A model generated the notes under the pieces. That model was not told the DNA's origin, searched no databases, and saw only the letters and a program-made list of their open reading frames with translations. Made by a program: the position numbers and the translations under genes. A DNA stretch of 6,175 nucleotides from an uncultured Gemmatimonadota bacterium (GTDB lineage Bacteria > Gemmatimonadota > Gemmatimonadetes > Gemmatimonadales > GWC2-71-9): positions 1-6,175 of the forward strand of contig CAMLHU010000137.1 in assembly GCA_946479825.1 (NCBI GenBank), in the 5' to 3' direction. This document shows positions 1 to 5,979 of the stretch, one piece after another (positions within the stretch are counted from its first letter, which is position 1; each line of letters opens with the position of its first letter).

Positions 1-161
1 TGATCAACACCTTCATGCTCGCCCGCGACCGCGCGCTGGTGGAGTTCGTGAAGCGCGTGTCCGAGATCTCGCGCGGCAAGGCCTACTTCACCAACACGCT
101 CTCGCTCGGGCAATTCATCCTGATGGATTTCCTGAAGCGGAAGACGAAGCGGGTCTCGTAG
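1..161 (+). CDS. C-terminal fragment of a von Willebrand factor A (VWA) domain protein
   Basis: Only the last 52 codons are present (frame starting at base 3, TAG stop at 159-161); the start lies outside the window. The readable tail runs [20 protein letters not shown], then a SRGKAYFT segment, then [13 protein letters not shown]. This matches my memory of the C-terminal end of a family of bacterial VWA proteins, in which an 'INTFML' strand is followed by a helix, an 'NRGRAFFT' strand, and a closing 'LGxyVLvDYlrrr' helix. VWA proteins of this kind often sit beside MoxR-type AAA ATPases and may act with them as metal-ion-dependent chaperone pairs, but that neighbour would be outside the window. 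The MIDAS motif lies upstream and cannot be checked. The stop codon is followed one base later by a heptamer array. The family call is fairly sure; the function is not. Confidence 0.72.
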   Translation, partial: INTFMLARDRALVEFVKRVSEISRGKAYFTNTLSLGQFILMDFLKRKTKRVS

Positions 162-162
162 C

Positions 163-296
163 GCGGTAAGCGGTAAGCGGTGAGCGGTGAGCGGTCAGGG
201 GTCAGGGGTCAGGAGTTAAGGGTCAGGGGCCAGGGGTCAGGGGTTAGTGATGGCCCGCGCACCCCCGCTCACCGCTCACTCCTTACCGCTTACCCT
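163..296. terminator. Probable bidirectional terminator hairpin formed by array A
   Basis: Bases 163-194 can pair with 265-296. By hand count, 28 of 32 positions are Watson-Crick, 2 are G-T wobbles and 2 are mismatches, around a loop of about 70 bases. The heptamers at 170-176 and 283-289, and at 184-190 and 269-275, are exact complements. The hairpin lies between two convergent genes, where a terminator is expected on both strands. It lacks the T-tract of a classical intrinsic terminator and its loop is large, so the role is inferred from position and pairing only. Confidence 0.45.
220..243 (+). other. Potential G-quadruplex within array A
   Basis: Four G-runs (220-222, 226-229, 233-236, 240-243) are separated by three-base loops TCA, CCA and TCA. 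This meets the standard pattern of four runs of at least three G with short loops. It lies on the plus strand, so an RNA reading on from the VWA gene could fold it. Further G-runs lie at 198-201 and 205-208. Folding is predicted, not shown. Confidence 0.55.
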
Positions 297-310
297 TCAC
301 CGTTTACCGT

Positions 311-1762
311 TCACCTCACCACCTTCACCAGCGTCCCCGCCGGCAGCACCTCTCCCGCCTCCACTCCATTGATGACCGCCAGCCGGTCGGCCGGGACGGC
401 GCTCTGCTGGGCCGCGGCCACCTGGGCGATGGTCTGGGCCGACGCGAGCTTCACGACGTGGATCCGCTTCGGCTGGACCGCGAGCCTGGCGGGATCGGTC
501 AGGCGCGCGAAGGTCGGGAGCGACTGCCCGAAGGCGGCGGCATAGGTGGAATAGGCGCCGGCCGTGGTGTAGGCCAGGATCTGGTAGGTGGCGCCGTCGA
601 GCGACACCCAGAGCGCGCGTCCGGCGATGTCGGCGTTCTGGGTCGTAGCGGTGAAGGTGGCGCCGTGCGCCGGCAGCCCGTTGACGGTGACGTCAGATTC
701 CGTCACGGCCTGGATCCCCTGCTGGCCGAGGAACGCGCGCGCGGCGGCGGCCGGCGCCGCGGTGCCGGCCGTCGACAGCACGACCACAGCGTCCTGCTTC
801 GGGCTGATCGCGACGACGGCCTGGTTCTGGTTCTGGGTGGCCCATCCGGCCGGAAAGACGAACGTGAACTTGAGCCGCGGGTGATAGAACCTCGCGCCGT
901 CGAAGTACCCGTTCCGGGGATCGTCGCCGAAGACGATCCCGTCGATCCGCCGTAGGTAGCTGTCGCGGTCGAGCTTGAGCTTGTCGAGGTCGGTGGTGAC
1001 GCCCTTGATGCGCTGCTCGGTGGCCGCGAGACGGTTGACCGGATCGGGGTGAGTGGACTGCCACTCGGGGATGCGCTCCCCCGCCCCGCCGGAGAGCCGG
1101 CCGAGGGTAGTGAACATCCGCGCCATGGCGCGGGGATCGTACCCGTCCGCCACCATATAGCGGAAGCCGAGTGCATCGGCCTGCGCCTCGTCGTCGCGAG
1201 AATACTTGAGGAACAGGAGCTGGAGCCCCTGCCCGGCGACGCCGGCGTACCTGGCGATGTCGGCCGAGAGCATGCTCCCCACGCCGAGCAGTCCCCCGAG
1301 GAGCTGCTGGCGGCTCATCTCTTTGGCGGAGTGCCGGGCGGTGATGTGGCCGGTCTCGTGGCCGATGACGCTCATCATCTCGGCTTCCGAGTTGAAGTAC
1401 GCCAGGATGCCGCGGGTGATGAACACCGGGCCGCCCGGGAGCGCGAACGCATTGACCACCGGGTCATCCACCACCTGGTACGACCAGGGGAGGTTCGGCC
1501 GCTCCGAGCGCGCCGCGATCTCCATTCCCCGCGCCGAGACGTAGGCCTGGAGCGAGGAATCGGGATAGAGGCCGATGGACTGCCGGGTGTCGGCGGCGCC
1601 CTGCTGGCCCAGCGAGATCTCCTGCGATTCGGACACCAGCATGAACTGGCGTTCGCCGGTGGCGGGGTTGACCGCGCAGGCCGCGAGGGCCAGGCACGCC
1701 GACGCGACGAGCGCCAGCGGCGTCCGCCCAAGGTCCTGCCGGATACGGTCGTTCATGCGCAT
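311..1762 (-). CDS. M48-family zinc metalloprotease, lipoprotein, with LysM-like C-terminal tail
   Basis: This 483-residue protein is probably an envelope-anchored protease of the BepA/LoiP-like M48 group, which degrade or help fold misassembled outer-membrane proteins. An N-terminal hydrophobic stretch ends in a lipobox (L26-A-A-C29), followed by the VNPATGERQF segment common in this group. The zinc site is HETGH (H135, E136, H139), and the third ligand is probably E192 in DDEAQAD. An STHPDP motif follows at 236-241, then a mid-region near 290-420 of unclear class. The final 50 residues (IHVVKLASAQT... to INGV...LPAGTLVKVV) resemble a LysM-type fold. The gene starts 7 bp after the upstream acyl-CoA oxidase stop and is probably the last gene of that operon. 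The GAGGAG ribosome site is 3 bases from ATG 1762 but 9 from the in-frame ATG at 1756, so the protein may begin at Met3. The family is sure; the substrate is unknown. Confidence 0.95.
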   Translation of the reverse strand: MRMNDRIRQDLGRTPLALVASACLALAACAVNPATGERQFMLVSESQEISLGQQGAADTRQSIGLYPDSSLQAYVSARGMEIAARSERPNLPWSYQVVDDPVVNAFALPGGPVFITRGILAYFNSEAEMMSVIGHETGHITARHSAKEMSRQQLLGGLLGVGSMLSADIARYAGVAGQGLQLLFLKYSRDDEAQADALGFRYMVADGYDPRAMARMFTTLGRLSGGAGERIPEWQSTHPDPVNRLAATEQRIKGVTTDLDKLKLDRDSYLRRIDGIVFGDDPRNGYFDGARFYHPRLKFTFVFPAGWATQNQNQAVVAISPKQDAVVVLSTAGTAAPAAAARAFLGQQGIQAVTESDVTVNGLPAHGATFTATTQNADIAGRALWVSLDGATYQILAYTTAGAYSTYAAAFGQSLPTFARLTDPARLAVQPKRIHVVKLASAQTIAQVAAAQQSAVPADRLAVINGVEAGEVLPAGTLVKVVR

Positions 1763-1765
1763 ATG

Positions 1766-1771
1766 CTCCTC
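1766..1771 (-). promoter_or_regulatory. Ribosome binding site of the M48 gene, overlapping the upstream stop codon
   Basis: On the minus strand the bases read TGAGGAG. The TGA (1772-1770) ends the acyl-CoA oxidase gene, and GAGGAG (1771-1766) is a strong Shine-Dalgarno match. The overlap suggests translational coupling. Spacing is 3 bases to the first ATG and 9 to the second, which favours the second (1756) as much as the first. Confidence 0.75.
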
Positions 1772-4091
1772 ATTCGCTCGCCGGGAGCGCCGTGAACGCG
1801 ATCGGCGCGGCCAGCACCTCGTCGGGGATCCCGAAGCCGTCCACCAGCGCCACGGCGTGGGGGCGCACCTCGGCGCAGAGCTCCGCCTCGAGCGCCCTGA
1901 GCGCCCGCGCCTTGCCGCCTTCGAAGTAGCCGCAGGACAGGTACCACCCCTCGTGCCGGACCAGCCGGCTCACGGCATACAGCGTGCCCAGCCGGTCGAG
2001 CTGCGCCCGCACCCCGGCGTCGGCGATGCCGGCCCGGGCATCCGCGAACGCCTCCAGCGCCACGCGTTCGGCGTGCGCCGCGGCCAGGGTCACCAGGTGG
2101 TCCTGGACCTCGTTCAGCGCATCGAACGAATCCCGGCCCTCGTCGAGCCGGCGCTTGAGCCGCCGGGCGGCCGAGGCCAGCAGGCGCTCCTCGCGATAGC
2201 GGAAGGCGGTGCGGTGGAACTTCGGGTCCCGGAGGTGGCGCGCATCGGTGAGGCGCGGGGTCACCGGGTCCAGGGTCGCGAGCGCCTGGGCGGCGCCGCG
2301 GCCCAGGTACCGGAGGGCGCCGGCGAGCTTGAGCTCGCCGAACTGGTGGCGGTAGGCCGTGAGCAGCCCCTTGGCCACGAGCTGCATCAGGACCGTGTTG
2401 TCCCCCTCGAAGGTGGTGAAGACGTCGAGGTCGGCCCGGAGCGGGGCGATGCGGTTGACGGTCAGGAATCCCTGGCCGCCGCAGCACTCCCGGGCGGCCT
2501 GGATGGTCTCGATGGTGTGCCAGGAGCTGAACGCCTTGAGGGCGGCCGCCAGGGTCTCGACCTCACGGTCGTCGTCGGTGCGCCGGACGTAGCGCGCGAC
2601 CAGCTCCTTGAGGGCGGCATCGATCGCGTAGGTCGTCGCGAGCGCGGGCAGGAGCCGCAGCTGGTGGGTCCGGTAGGCCAGCAGGGGCACCTCGGCCGCC
2701 CCCTCCGGGCCGAACTGCCGGCGCCTGGCGCCGTACCGGATGGCCACCGTGAGGGCGGTCTTCGCGGCGCTGTGCGCCGCGGACCCGACGCTCACCCGCC
2801 CGGCGACGAGCGTGCCGAGCATCGTGAAGAAGCGGCGGGACGGGCTCGCGATCGGCGAGACGTACTTCCCGTCGGCCGTCACGTCGGCGAACCGGTTGAG
2901 CAGATTCTCGCGCGGCACCCGGACCTGGTCGAACCAGAGCCGTCCGTTGTCCACGCCGTTCAGGCCTTCCTTCTCGCCGCAGTCCGCGATCCGGACGCCG
3001 GGCATCGGGCGGCCGCCGGCGTCGCGGATCGGGACCAGGATGGCGTGGACGCCGAACTCCTGCCCGTCCACCTCCAGCTGGCAGAACACCGTGGCGAGGC
3101 GCGCGTGCCTGGCGGCGCCGCCGATCCACTCCTTCCTCGCGCCGTCGTCCGGGGTGTGGATGACGAACTCGCCGGCGTCGCGGTCGTACCGGGCCACCGT
3201 GCGGACGTCGCGCACGTTGGACCCGTGGCCCAGCTCCGACATCGCGAAGCACCCCGGGAGCGCGGCGGTGCCGATCTCCTTCAGGTACCTGGCGTGGTGA
3301 CGCTCGGTGCCCAGCTGGAAGATGCTCCCGCCGAAGAGCCCGAACTGCACGCCGAACTTGACCACCAGGCTGAAGTCGTGGAGGGCGAGGGTGTCGAACG
3401 TGGCGATGAAGGCGCCGAGGTCCTCGCCGCCGCCGAACTTCCGGGGGAAGCCGAGCGCGCCGTAGCCATCCTTGGCGAGGAGCCGGACCCAGTCGAACAC
3501 CAGCTCGCGGTACTCGTCGGTGGGGAGGGCGTAGCGGTAGCGGAAGGCCGGATCGCGGAGGCGCTGGCGCAGGCGGCGCCGGGTCTCGGGAAAGTCGCGA
3601 TCGAACCACGCCGTGAGCGCGGCGACGTCGAACGCCGGCGGCGGGAGCGCGGGCGCTTCCGGCGGGAGCGCGACCGCGAGGAGCGCGCGGGACGCCTCGC
3701 GGCCGGAGACGCCGACGGCCTCCTCCAGCTCCTTGAGCGCCCGCGCGACGGCCGGCCCGTGGTCCTCGCCGGCGAGCGCGGCGCCGAGCGCTGCGAGCGA
3801 GTGCTGCGCGGTCGTCCGGCGCTGGCGGGCCGTGCGGCGGATGAGGGCGAGGAGGTCCTGGAGGTCGGTGGCGGACGGGGGCGCGGCCGGGTCGAGCCAG
3901 CGCTCGAGCGCGGCGCGATCGGGCGGGGACAGGTCGGGGATCTCCGCGAGCGCGCGCCGCGCCTGCTCGATCTCGGTGGATTCGAGGTTCCCGTCGGCCC
4001 ACGCGACGTAGAGGAGGGGCAGGAACGGCAGCACGCCCCGTCCGCCTTCGGGAAGGGGGAGCGGGGCGCGGGGTTCGGAGGATGCGGTCAT
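1770..4091 (-). CDS. Acyl-CoA oxidase/dehydrogenase with TerB-like N-terminal extension
   Basis: This 773-residue flavoenzyme would oxidise acyl-CoA to trans-2-enoyl-CoA, the first step of beta-oxidation, in the cytoplasm. Residues about 20-110 form a helical extension (LPLLYVAWADGNLESTEIEQ) resembling the TerB/tellurite-resistance-like helical fold. About 155-275 is the alpha-helical N-domain. The FAD-contacting strand CFAMSELGHGSNV lies at 281-293, RRQFG at 457-461 and CCGGQGF at 536-542. FEGDNTVLMQ lies at 561-570, where E562 aligns with the catalytic glutamate of the acyl-CoA oxidase family. About 600-770 is the extra C-terminal helical domain found in oxidases and absent from ordinary dehydrogenases of about 380 residues. 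The ATG at 4091 is the first start after an in-frame TGA seven codons upstream; no clear Shine-Dalgarno precedes it. The gene lies 29 bp after the Rieske gene and 7 bp before the M48 gene. Whether it passes electrons to oxygen or to an electron-transfer flavoprotein cannot be told from sequence. Confidence 0.93.
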   Translation of the reverse strand: MTASSEPRAPLPLPEGGRGVLPFLPLLYVAWADGNLESTEIEQARRALAEIPDLSPPDRAALERWLDPAAPPSATDLQDLLALIRRTARQRRTTAQHSLAALGAALAGEDHGPAVARALKELEEAVGVSGREASRALLAVALPPEAPALPPPAFDVAALTAWFDRDFPETRRRLRQRLRDPAFRYRYALPTDEYRELVFDWVRLLAKDGYGALGFPRKFGGGEDLGAFIATFDTLALHDFSLVVKFGVQFGLFGGSIFQLGTERHHARYLKEIGTAALPGCFAMSELGHGSNVRDVRTVARYDRDAGEFVIHTPDDGARKEWIGGAARHARLATVFCQLEVDGQEFGVHAILVPIRDAGGRPMPGVRIADCGEKEGLNGVDNGRLWFDQVRVPRENLLNRFADVTADGKYVSPIASPSRRFFTMLGTLVAGRVSVGSAAHSAAKTALTVAIRYGARRRQFGPEGAAEVPLLAYRTHQLRLLPALATTYAIDAALKELVARYVRRTDDDREVETLAAALKAFSSWHTIETIQAARECCGGQGFLTVNRIAPLRADLDVFTTFEGDNTVLMQLVAKGLLTAYRHQFGELKLAGALRYLGRGAAQALATLDPVTPRLTDARHLRDPKFHRTAFRYREERLLASAARRLKRRLDEGRDSFDALNEVQDHLVTLAAAHAERVALEAFADARAGIADAGVRAQLDRLGTLYAVSRLVRHEGWYLSCGYFEGGKARALRALEAELCAEVRPHAVALVDGFGIPDEVLAAPIAFTALPASE

Positions 4092-4120
4092 CGGAAGGCC
4101 AGGCGAGGGTCAGTGGTAAC

Positions 4121-5239
4121 CTAACTACCCCGAAGCGGCAGAATGGTCGCGTACGCGCCCTTGAGCAGGGTCTGGAAGTGATACACCCCCACCTCCATCT
4201 CCGGCGAGAAGCGCCCGCGGTCGTATGCCCGGCTCGAAAGTCCCCGCTGGACGTGCTCGCAGATCTCCCGATCCTCCTCCTGCACCCGGTCGCTGTACTC
4301 CACATCCGCCGCCAGCCGCTCCCGGGCCTCGGCCGACGCTGGATCGGCCTGGAAGTAGTCGAACACCACCCGGCAACGGTCGTGTCCCAGCGGCTGGACG
4401 ACGTTGGTCTGGAGACGACCCGGAAGGATGTTGAGCATCAGGTTGGGGAAGATGAAGTAGTAGTAGGCCGTGGCCGTGCCGCCCCGGGTGTCGTAGGGAC
4501 TTCCGTCGCCGGTCATCGGGCTCCACTGCAGCGAGTACTGCCCGAAGGTCTCCGTGGTGTATGAGCCGTAGTCGAGCAGCGTGGCGAGTTCGGGGTGCAC
4601 GAACGGGACGTGGTACCCCTCGAGGTAGTTGTCCACGTACACCTTCCAGTTGCACCCCACCTCATAGGTCACGCGTCGGGCGAACTTGAGGTCCGACAGC
4701 CGCACCGGGGCGATCCGCTCCACGATGCCCGCCATCGTCTCCGCGACCGGGCGCGGCGCTTCTCCCAGGTGGACGAAGACGAGCCCTTCCCAGACGTCGA
4801 GATGCACCGGGCGGAGCCCGAAGTCCTTCCGGTCGAAGAGCTCGCACCGGTCCATCTGCGGCACGCCGCGGAGCGATCCGTCGAGCAGGTACGTCCAGCC
4901 GTGGTACTGGCACCGGAGCGCGTTGGCCTGACCGTCGGCCACCGCGAGCGGCCCGCCGCGATGCCGGCAGACGTTGAAGAAGGCGCGAAGGATCCCGTCC
5001 TTCCCGCGCACCACGATGATCGGCTCGTCCGCGACCGAGGCGACGAGGAACTGTCCCGGCGCCGCCACCTGGTCGAGCCGCCCCACCGCCTGCCAGGTGC
5101 GGCCGAAGACCGCGTCGCGATCGAGCACGTGGAACCGCGGATCCACGTACCACGCGGACGGGATGGTCTCGGACCGCTCGACGGGGACGACGGCCAGGTC
5201 GGCGGGCGGGATGTGCGGGAGGTCGGAGGGAGGGAGCAA
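4121..5239 (-). CDS. Rieske non-heme iron oxygenase, alpha subunit (choline/carnitine monooxygenase-like)
   Basis: This is the catalytic subunit of a two-component oxygenase that uses O2 and electrons from a separate reductase. With the TTG start at 5239 it has 372 residues. The Rieske [2Fe-2S] site is C91-R-H93, then 16 residues, then C110-Q-Y-H113. The mononuclear iron site follows NWKVYVDNYLEGYHVPFVH: H210 and H215 are ligands, with a third likely at D323 in EEDREICEHVQRGL. E207 occupies the bridging position where naphthalene-type dioxygenases have Asp. A Glu there, and the overall length, point to the choline/carnitine (quaternary-amine) oxygenase branch, but the substrate is not proven. 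The frame stays open to a GTG at 5317, but those 26 extra residues are translated heptamer repeat (SPFSLFTSH type) and overlap the udk promoter, so I reject them. Neither start has a good Shine-Dalgarno, so the start is uncertain. No reductase is in the window. It is probably the first gene of the operon. Confidence 0.9.
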   Translation of the reverse strand: MLPPSDLPHIPPADLAVVPVERSETIPSAWYVDPRFHVLDRDAVFGRTWQAVGRLDQVAAPGQFLVASVADEPIIVVRGKDGILRAFFNVCRHRGGPLAVADGQANALRCQYHGWTYLLDGSLRGVPQMDRCELFDRKDFGLRPVHLDVWEGLVFVHLGEAPRPVAETMAGIVERIAPVRLSDLKFARRVTYEVGCNWKVYVDNYLEGYHVPFVHPELATLLDYGSYTTETFGQYSLQWSPMTGDGSPYDTRGGTATAYYYFIFPNLMLNILPGRLQTNVVQPLGHDRCRVVFDYFQADPASAEARERLAADVEYSDRVQEEDREICEHVQRGLSSRAYDRGRFSPEMEVGVYHFQTLLKGAYATILPLRGS

Positions 5240-5244
5240 GGAGA

Positions 5245-5307
5245 GGGAGATGTGAGAAGTGAAAAGTGAGAAGGGAGAAGTGAGACGTGAGCATTGAGAC
5301 GGGAGGG
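5245..5307. repeat. One-sided 7-bp tandem repeat array in the divergent gap (array B)
   Basis: Nine consecutive heptamers run in perfect 7-bp phase: GGGAGAT, GTGAGAA, GTGAAAA, GTGAGAA, GGGAGAA, GTGAGAC, GTGAGCA, TTGAGAC, GGGAGGG (consensus GTGAGAA). A less regular purine-rich stretch (5225-5244) precedes it on the left. No inverted partner is present, unlike the arrays in the convergent gaps. The array lies between the Rieske start and the udk promoter. On the minus strand its pyrimidine-rich complement contains no stop codon, which is why the Rieske reading frame appears to extend upstream through it. Confidence 0.88.
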
Positions 5308-5310
5308 CAC

Positions 5311-5340
5311 CTGTCACCGTCCGCCGGGCGCCCCTACATT
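5311..5340 (+). promoter_or_regulatory. Predicted promoter of udk, positioned for a leaderless transcript
   Basis: A -10-like box TACATT (5335-5340, 4 of 6 matches to TATAAT) lies six bases before the udk ATG. A -35-like CTGTCA (5311-5316, 4 of 6 matches to TTGACA) lies 18 bases upstream of it. Transcription would then begin at or within a base or two of the ATG, and the C-rich bases between box and ATG carry no Shine-Dalgarno. Both facts fit a leaderless mRNA, as known for TANNNT promoters in Deinococcus. Prediction by eye only. Confidence 0.55.
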
Positions 5341-5346
5341 CCCCCG

Positions 5347-5979
5347 ATGCCTCAACGTCCCCTCATCATCGGCATCGTCGGCGGGTCGGGCTCAGGGAAG
5401 ACCACGGTGGCGCGCGCGATCCTCGACGCCCTGGGTGGCGTGGACGCCGCGTTCATCGACCAGGACGCGTACTACCGCGACCTCAAGCACCTGACCTACG
5501 ACGAGCGCGCCCGATTCAACTTCGACCACCCCGACGCGTTCGACACCGACCTCATGGTGTCGCAGATCGAGCAGCTCGCCGCCGGGAAGCCGATCGACAA
5601 GCCGACCTACGACTACTCCCAACATACCAGGGCCGAACGGGCCGAACGGGTGGAGCCTCGGGACGTGGTCCTGGTGGACGGGATCATGCTGTTCGTGGAT
5701 CCCCGGCTCCGGGCGCTGTTCGACATCAAGATCTACGTCGACGTCCCCGACGACGTCCGCTTCATCCGCCGCCTCCAGCGCGACGTCGCCGAACGGGGCC
5801 GAACGGTGGACTCCATCATCCGCCAATATCTCTCCACCGTCCGCCCGATGCACCTCGAATTCGTCGAGCCGTCCCGCCACTGGGCTGACATCATCGTCCC
5901 CGAAGGGGGCCACAACCGGATCGGGATCGAGATGATCCAGGCCCGCGTGGTGCTGGAGGTGGCGCGGCGGAGGGGGTAG
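5347..5979 (+). CDS. udk: Uridine kinase
   Basis: This 210-residue protein is a complete uridine/cytidine kinase (EC 2.7.1.48), phosphorylating uridine to UMP in cytoplasmic pyrimidine salvage. The Walker A P-loop GGSGSGKTT is at 12-20. IDQDAYYRDL (37-46) carries the catalytic-base aspartate region. FNFDHPDAFD (57-66) is the nucleoside-site motif. TYDYSQHTR lies at 87-95. RGRTVDSIIRQYLSTVRPMH lies near 150-169 (lid region), followed by EPSRHWADIIVPEGGHN. The length is typical of the bacterial enzyme. In the usual ILEGI motif the glutamate is replaced by aspartate (VDGI, D111), a conservative but uncommon change. ATG 5347 is chosen because MPQRPLIIGIVGGSGSGKTT begins as family members do. An in-frame GTG at 5287 would add residues encoded by array B and the promoter. 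The gene is divergent from the Rieske operon and convergent with the fragment at the right edge. Confidence 0.97.
   Translation: MPQRPLIIGIVGGSGSGKTTVARAILDALGGVDAAFIDQDAYYRDLKHLTYDERARFNFDHPDAFDTDLMVSQIEQLAAGKPIDKPTYDYSQHTRAERAERVEPRDVVLVDGIMLFVDPRLRALFDIKIYVDVPDDVRFIRRLQRDVAERGRTVDSIIRQYLSTVRPMHLEFVEPSRHWADIIVPEGGHNRIGIEMIQARVVLEVARRRG

Larger units (their letters stand above)
163..317. repeat. Inverted pair of 7-bp tandem repeat arrays between convergent genes (array A)
   Basis: The left arm (163-246) is twelve consecutive heptamers with no phase break. They begin GCGGTAA, GCGGTAA, GCGGTGA, GCGGTGA, GCGGTCA and continue as variants of GGGGTCA. After a 22-bp spacer, the right arm (269-317) holds seven heptamers of the complementary type: TCACCGC, TCACTCC, TTACCGC, TTACCCT, TCACCGT, TTACCGT, TCACCTC. 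The array fills the whole gap between the VWA stop (159-161) and the M48 stop (311-313, minus strand), and the M48 stop lies inside the last heptamer. Because 7 is not a multiple of 3, the stop trinucleotides ending the units fall in all three frames of each converging strand. No target-site duplication or coding content is visible. Confidence 0.9.

Noticed and set aside
163..317. CRISPR array as an explanation for the tandem repeats
   Set aside because: Units are 7 bp, directly abutting, degenerate and without spacers, and there are no cas genes.
163..317. Remnant of an insertion sequence or MITE bounded by inverted repeats
   Set aside because: The inverted arms are themselves tandem heptamers, the middle is only 22 bases, and there is no transposase or target-site duplication. 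A MITE origin cannot be wholly excluded but is not supported.
180..545. Plus-strand open frame starting in array A and running into the M48 gene
   Set aside because: The first third is translated heptamer repeat and the rest is antisense to the M48 C-terminus; there is no motif and no plausible start context.
4092..4120. A TAGGTT -10-like word in the Rieske/acyl-CoA oxidase gap as an internal promoter
   Set aside because: There is no convincing -35 box, and the gap is short enough for simple co-transcription.
1575..4124. A very long plus-strand open frame (849 codons) opposite the M48 and acyl-CoA oxidase genes
   Set aside because: Its translation is low-complexity Arg/Gly/Ala/Glu-rich with no recognisable motif, while the opposite strand encodes two proteins with clear catalytic motifs. 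Long antisense frames are usual in GC-rich coding DNA.
4595..5269. Plus-strand open frame of 224 codons opposite the Rieske gene
   Set aside because: It is antisense to the conserved Rieske and iron-binding motifs, and its product is His/Arg/Val/Glu-rich low-complexity sequence.
5287..5346. Upstream extension of udk to an in-frame GTG at 5287
   Set aside because: It would add 20 residues coded by array B and by the predicted promoter; the family N-terminus begins at the ATG at 5347.
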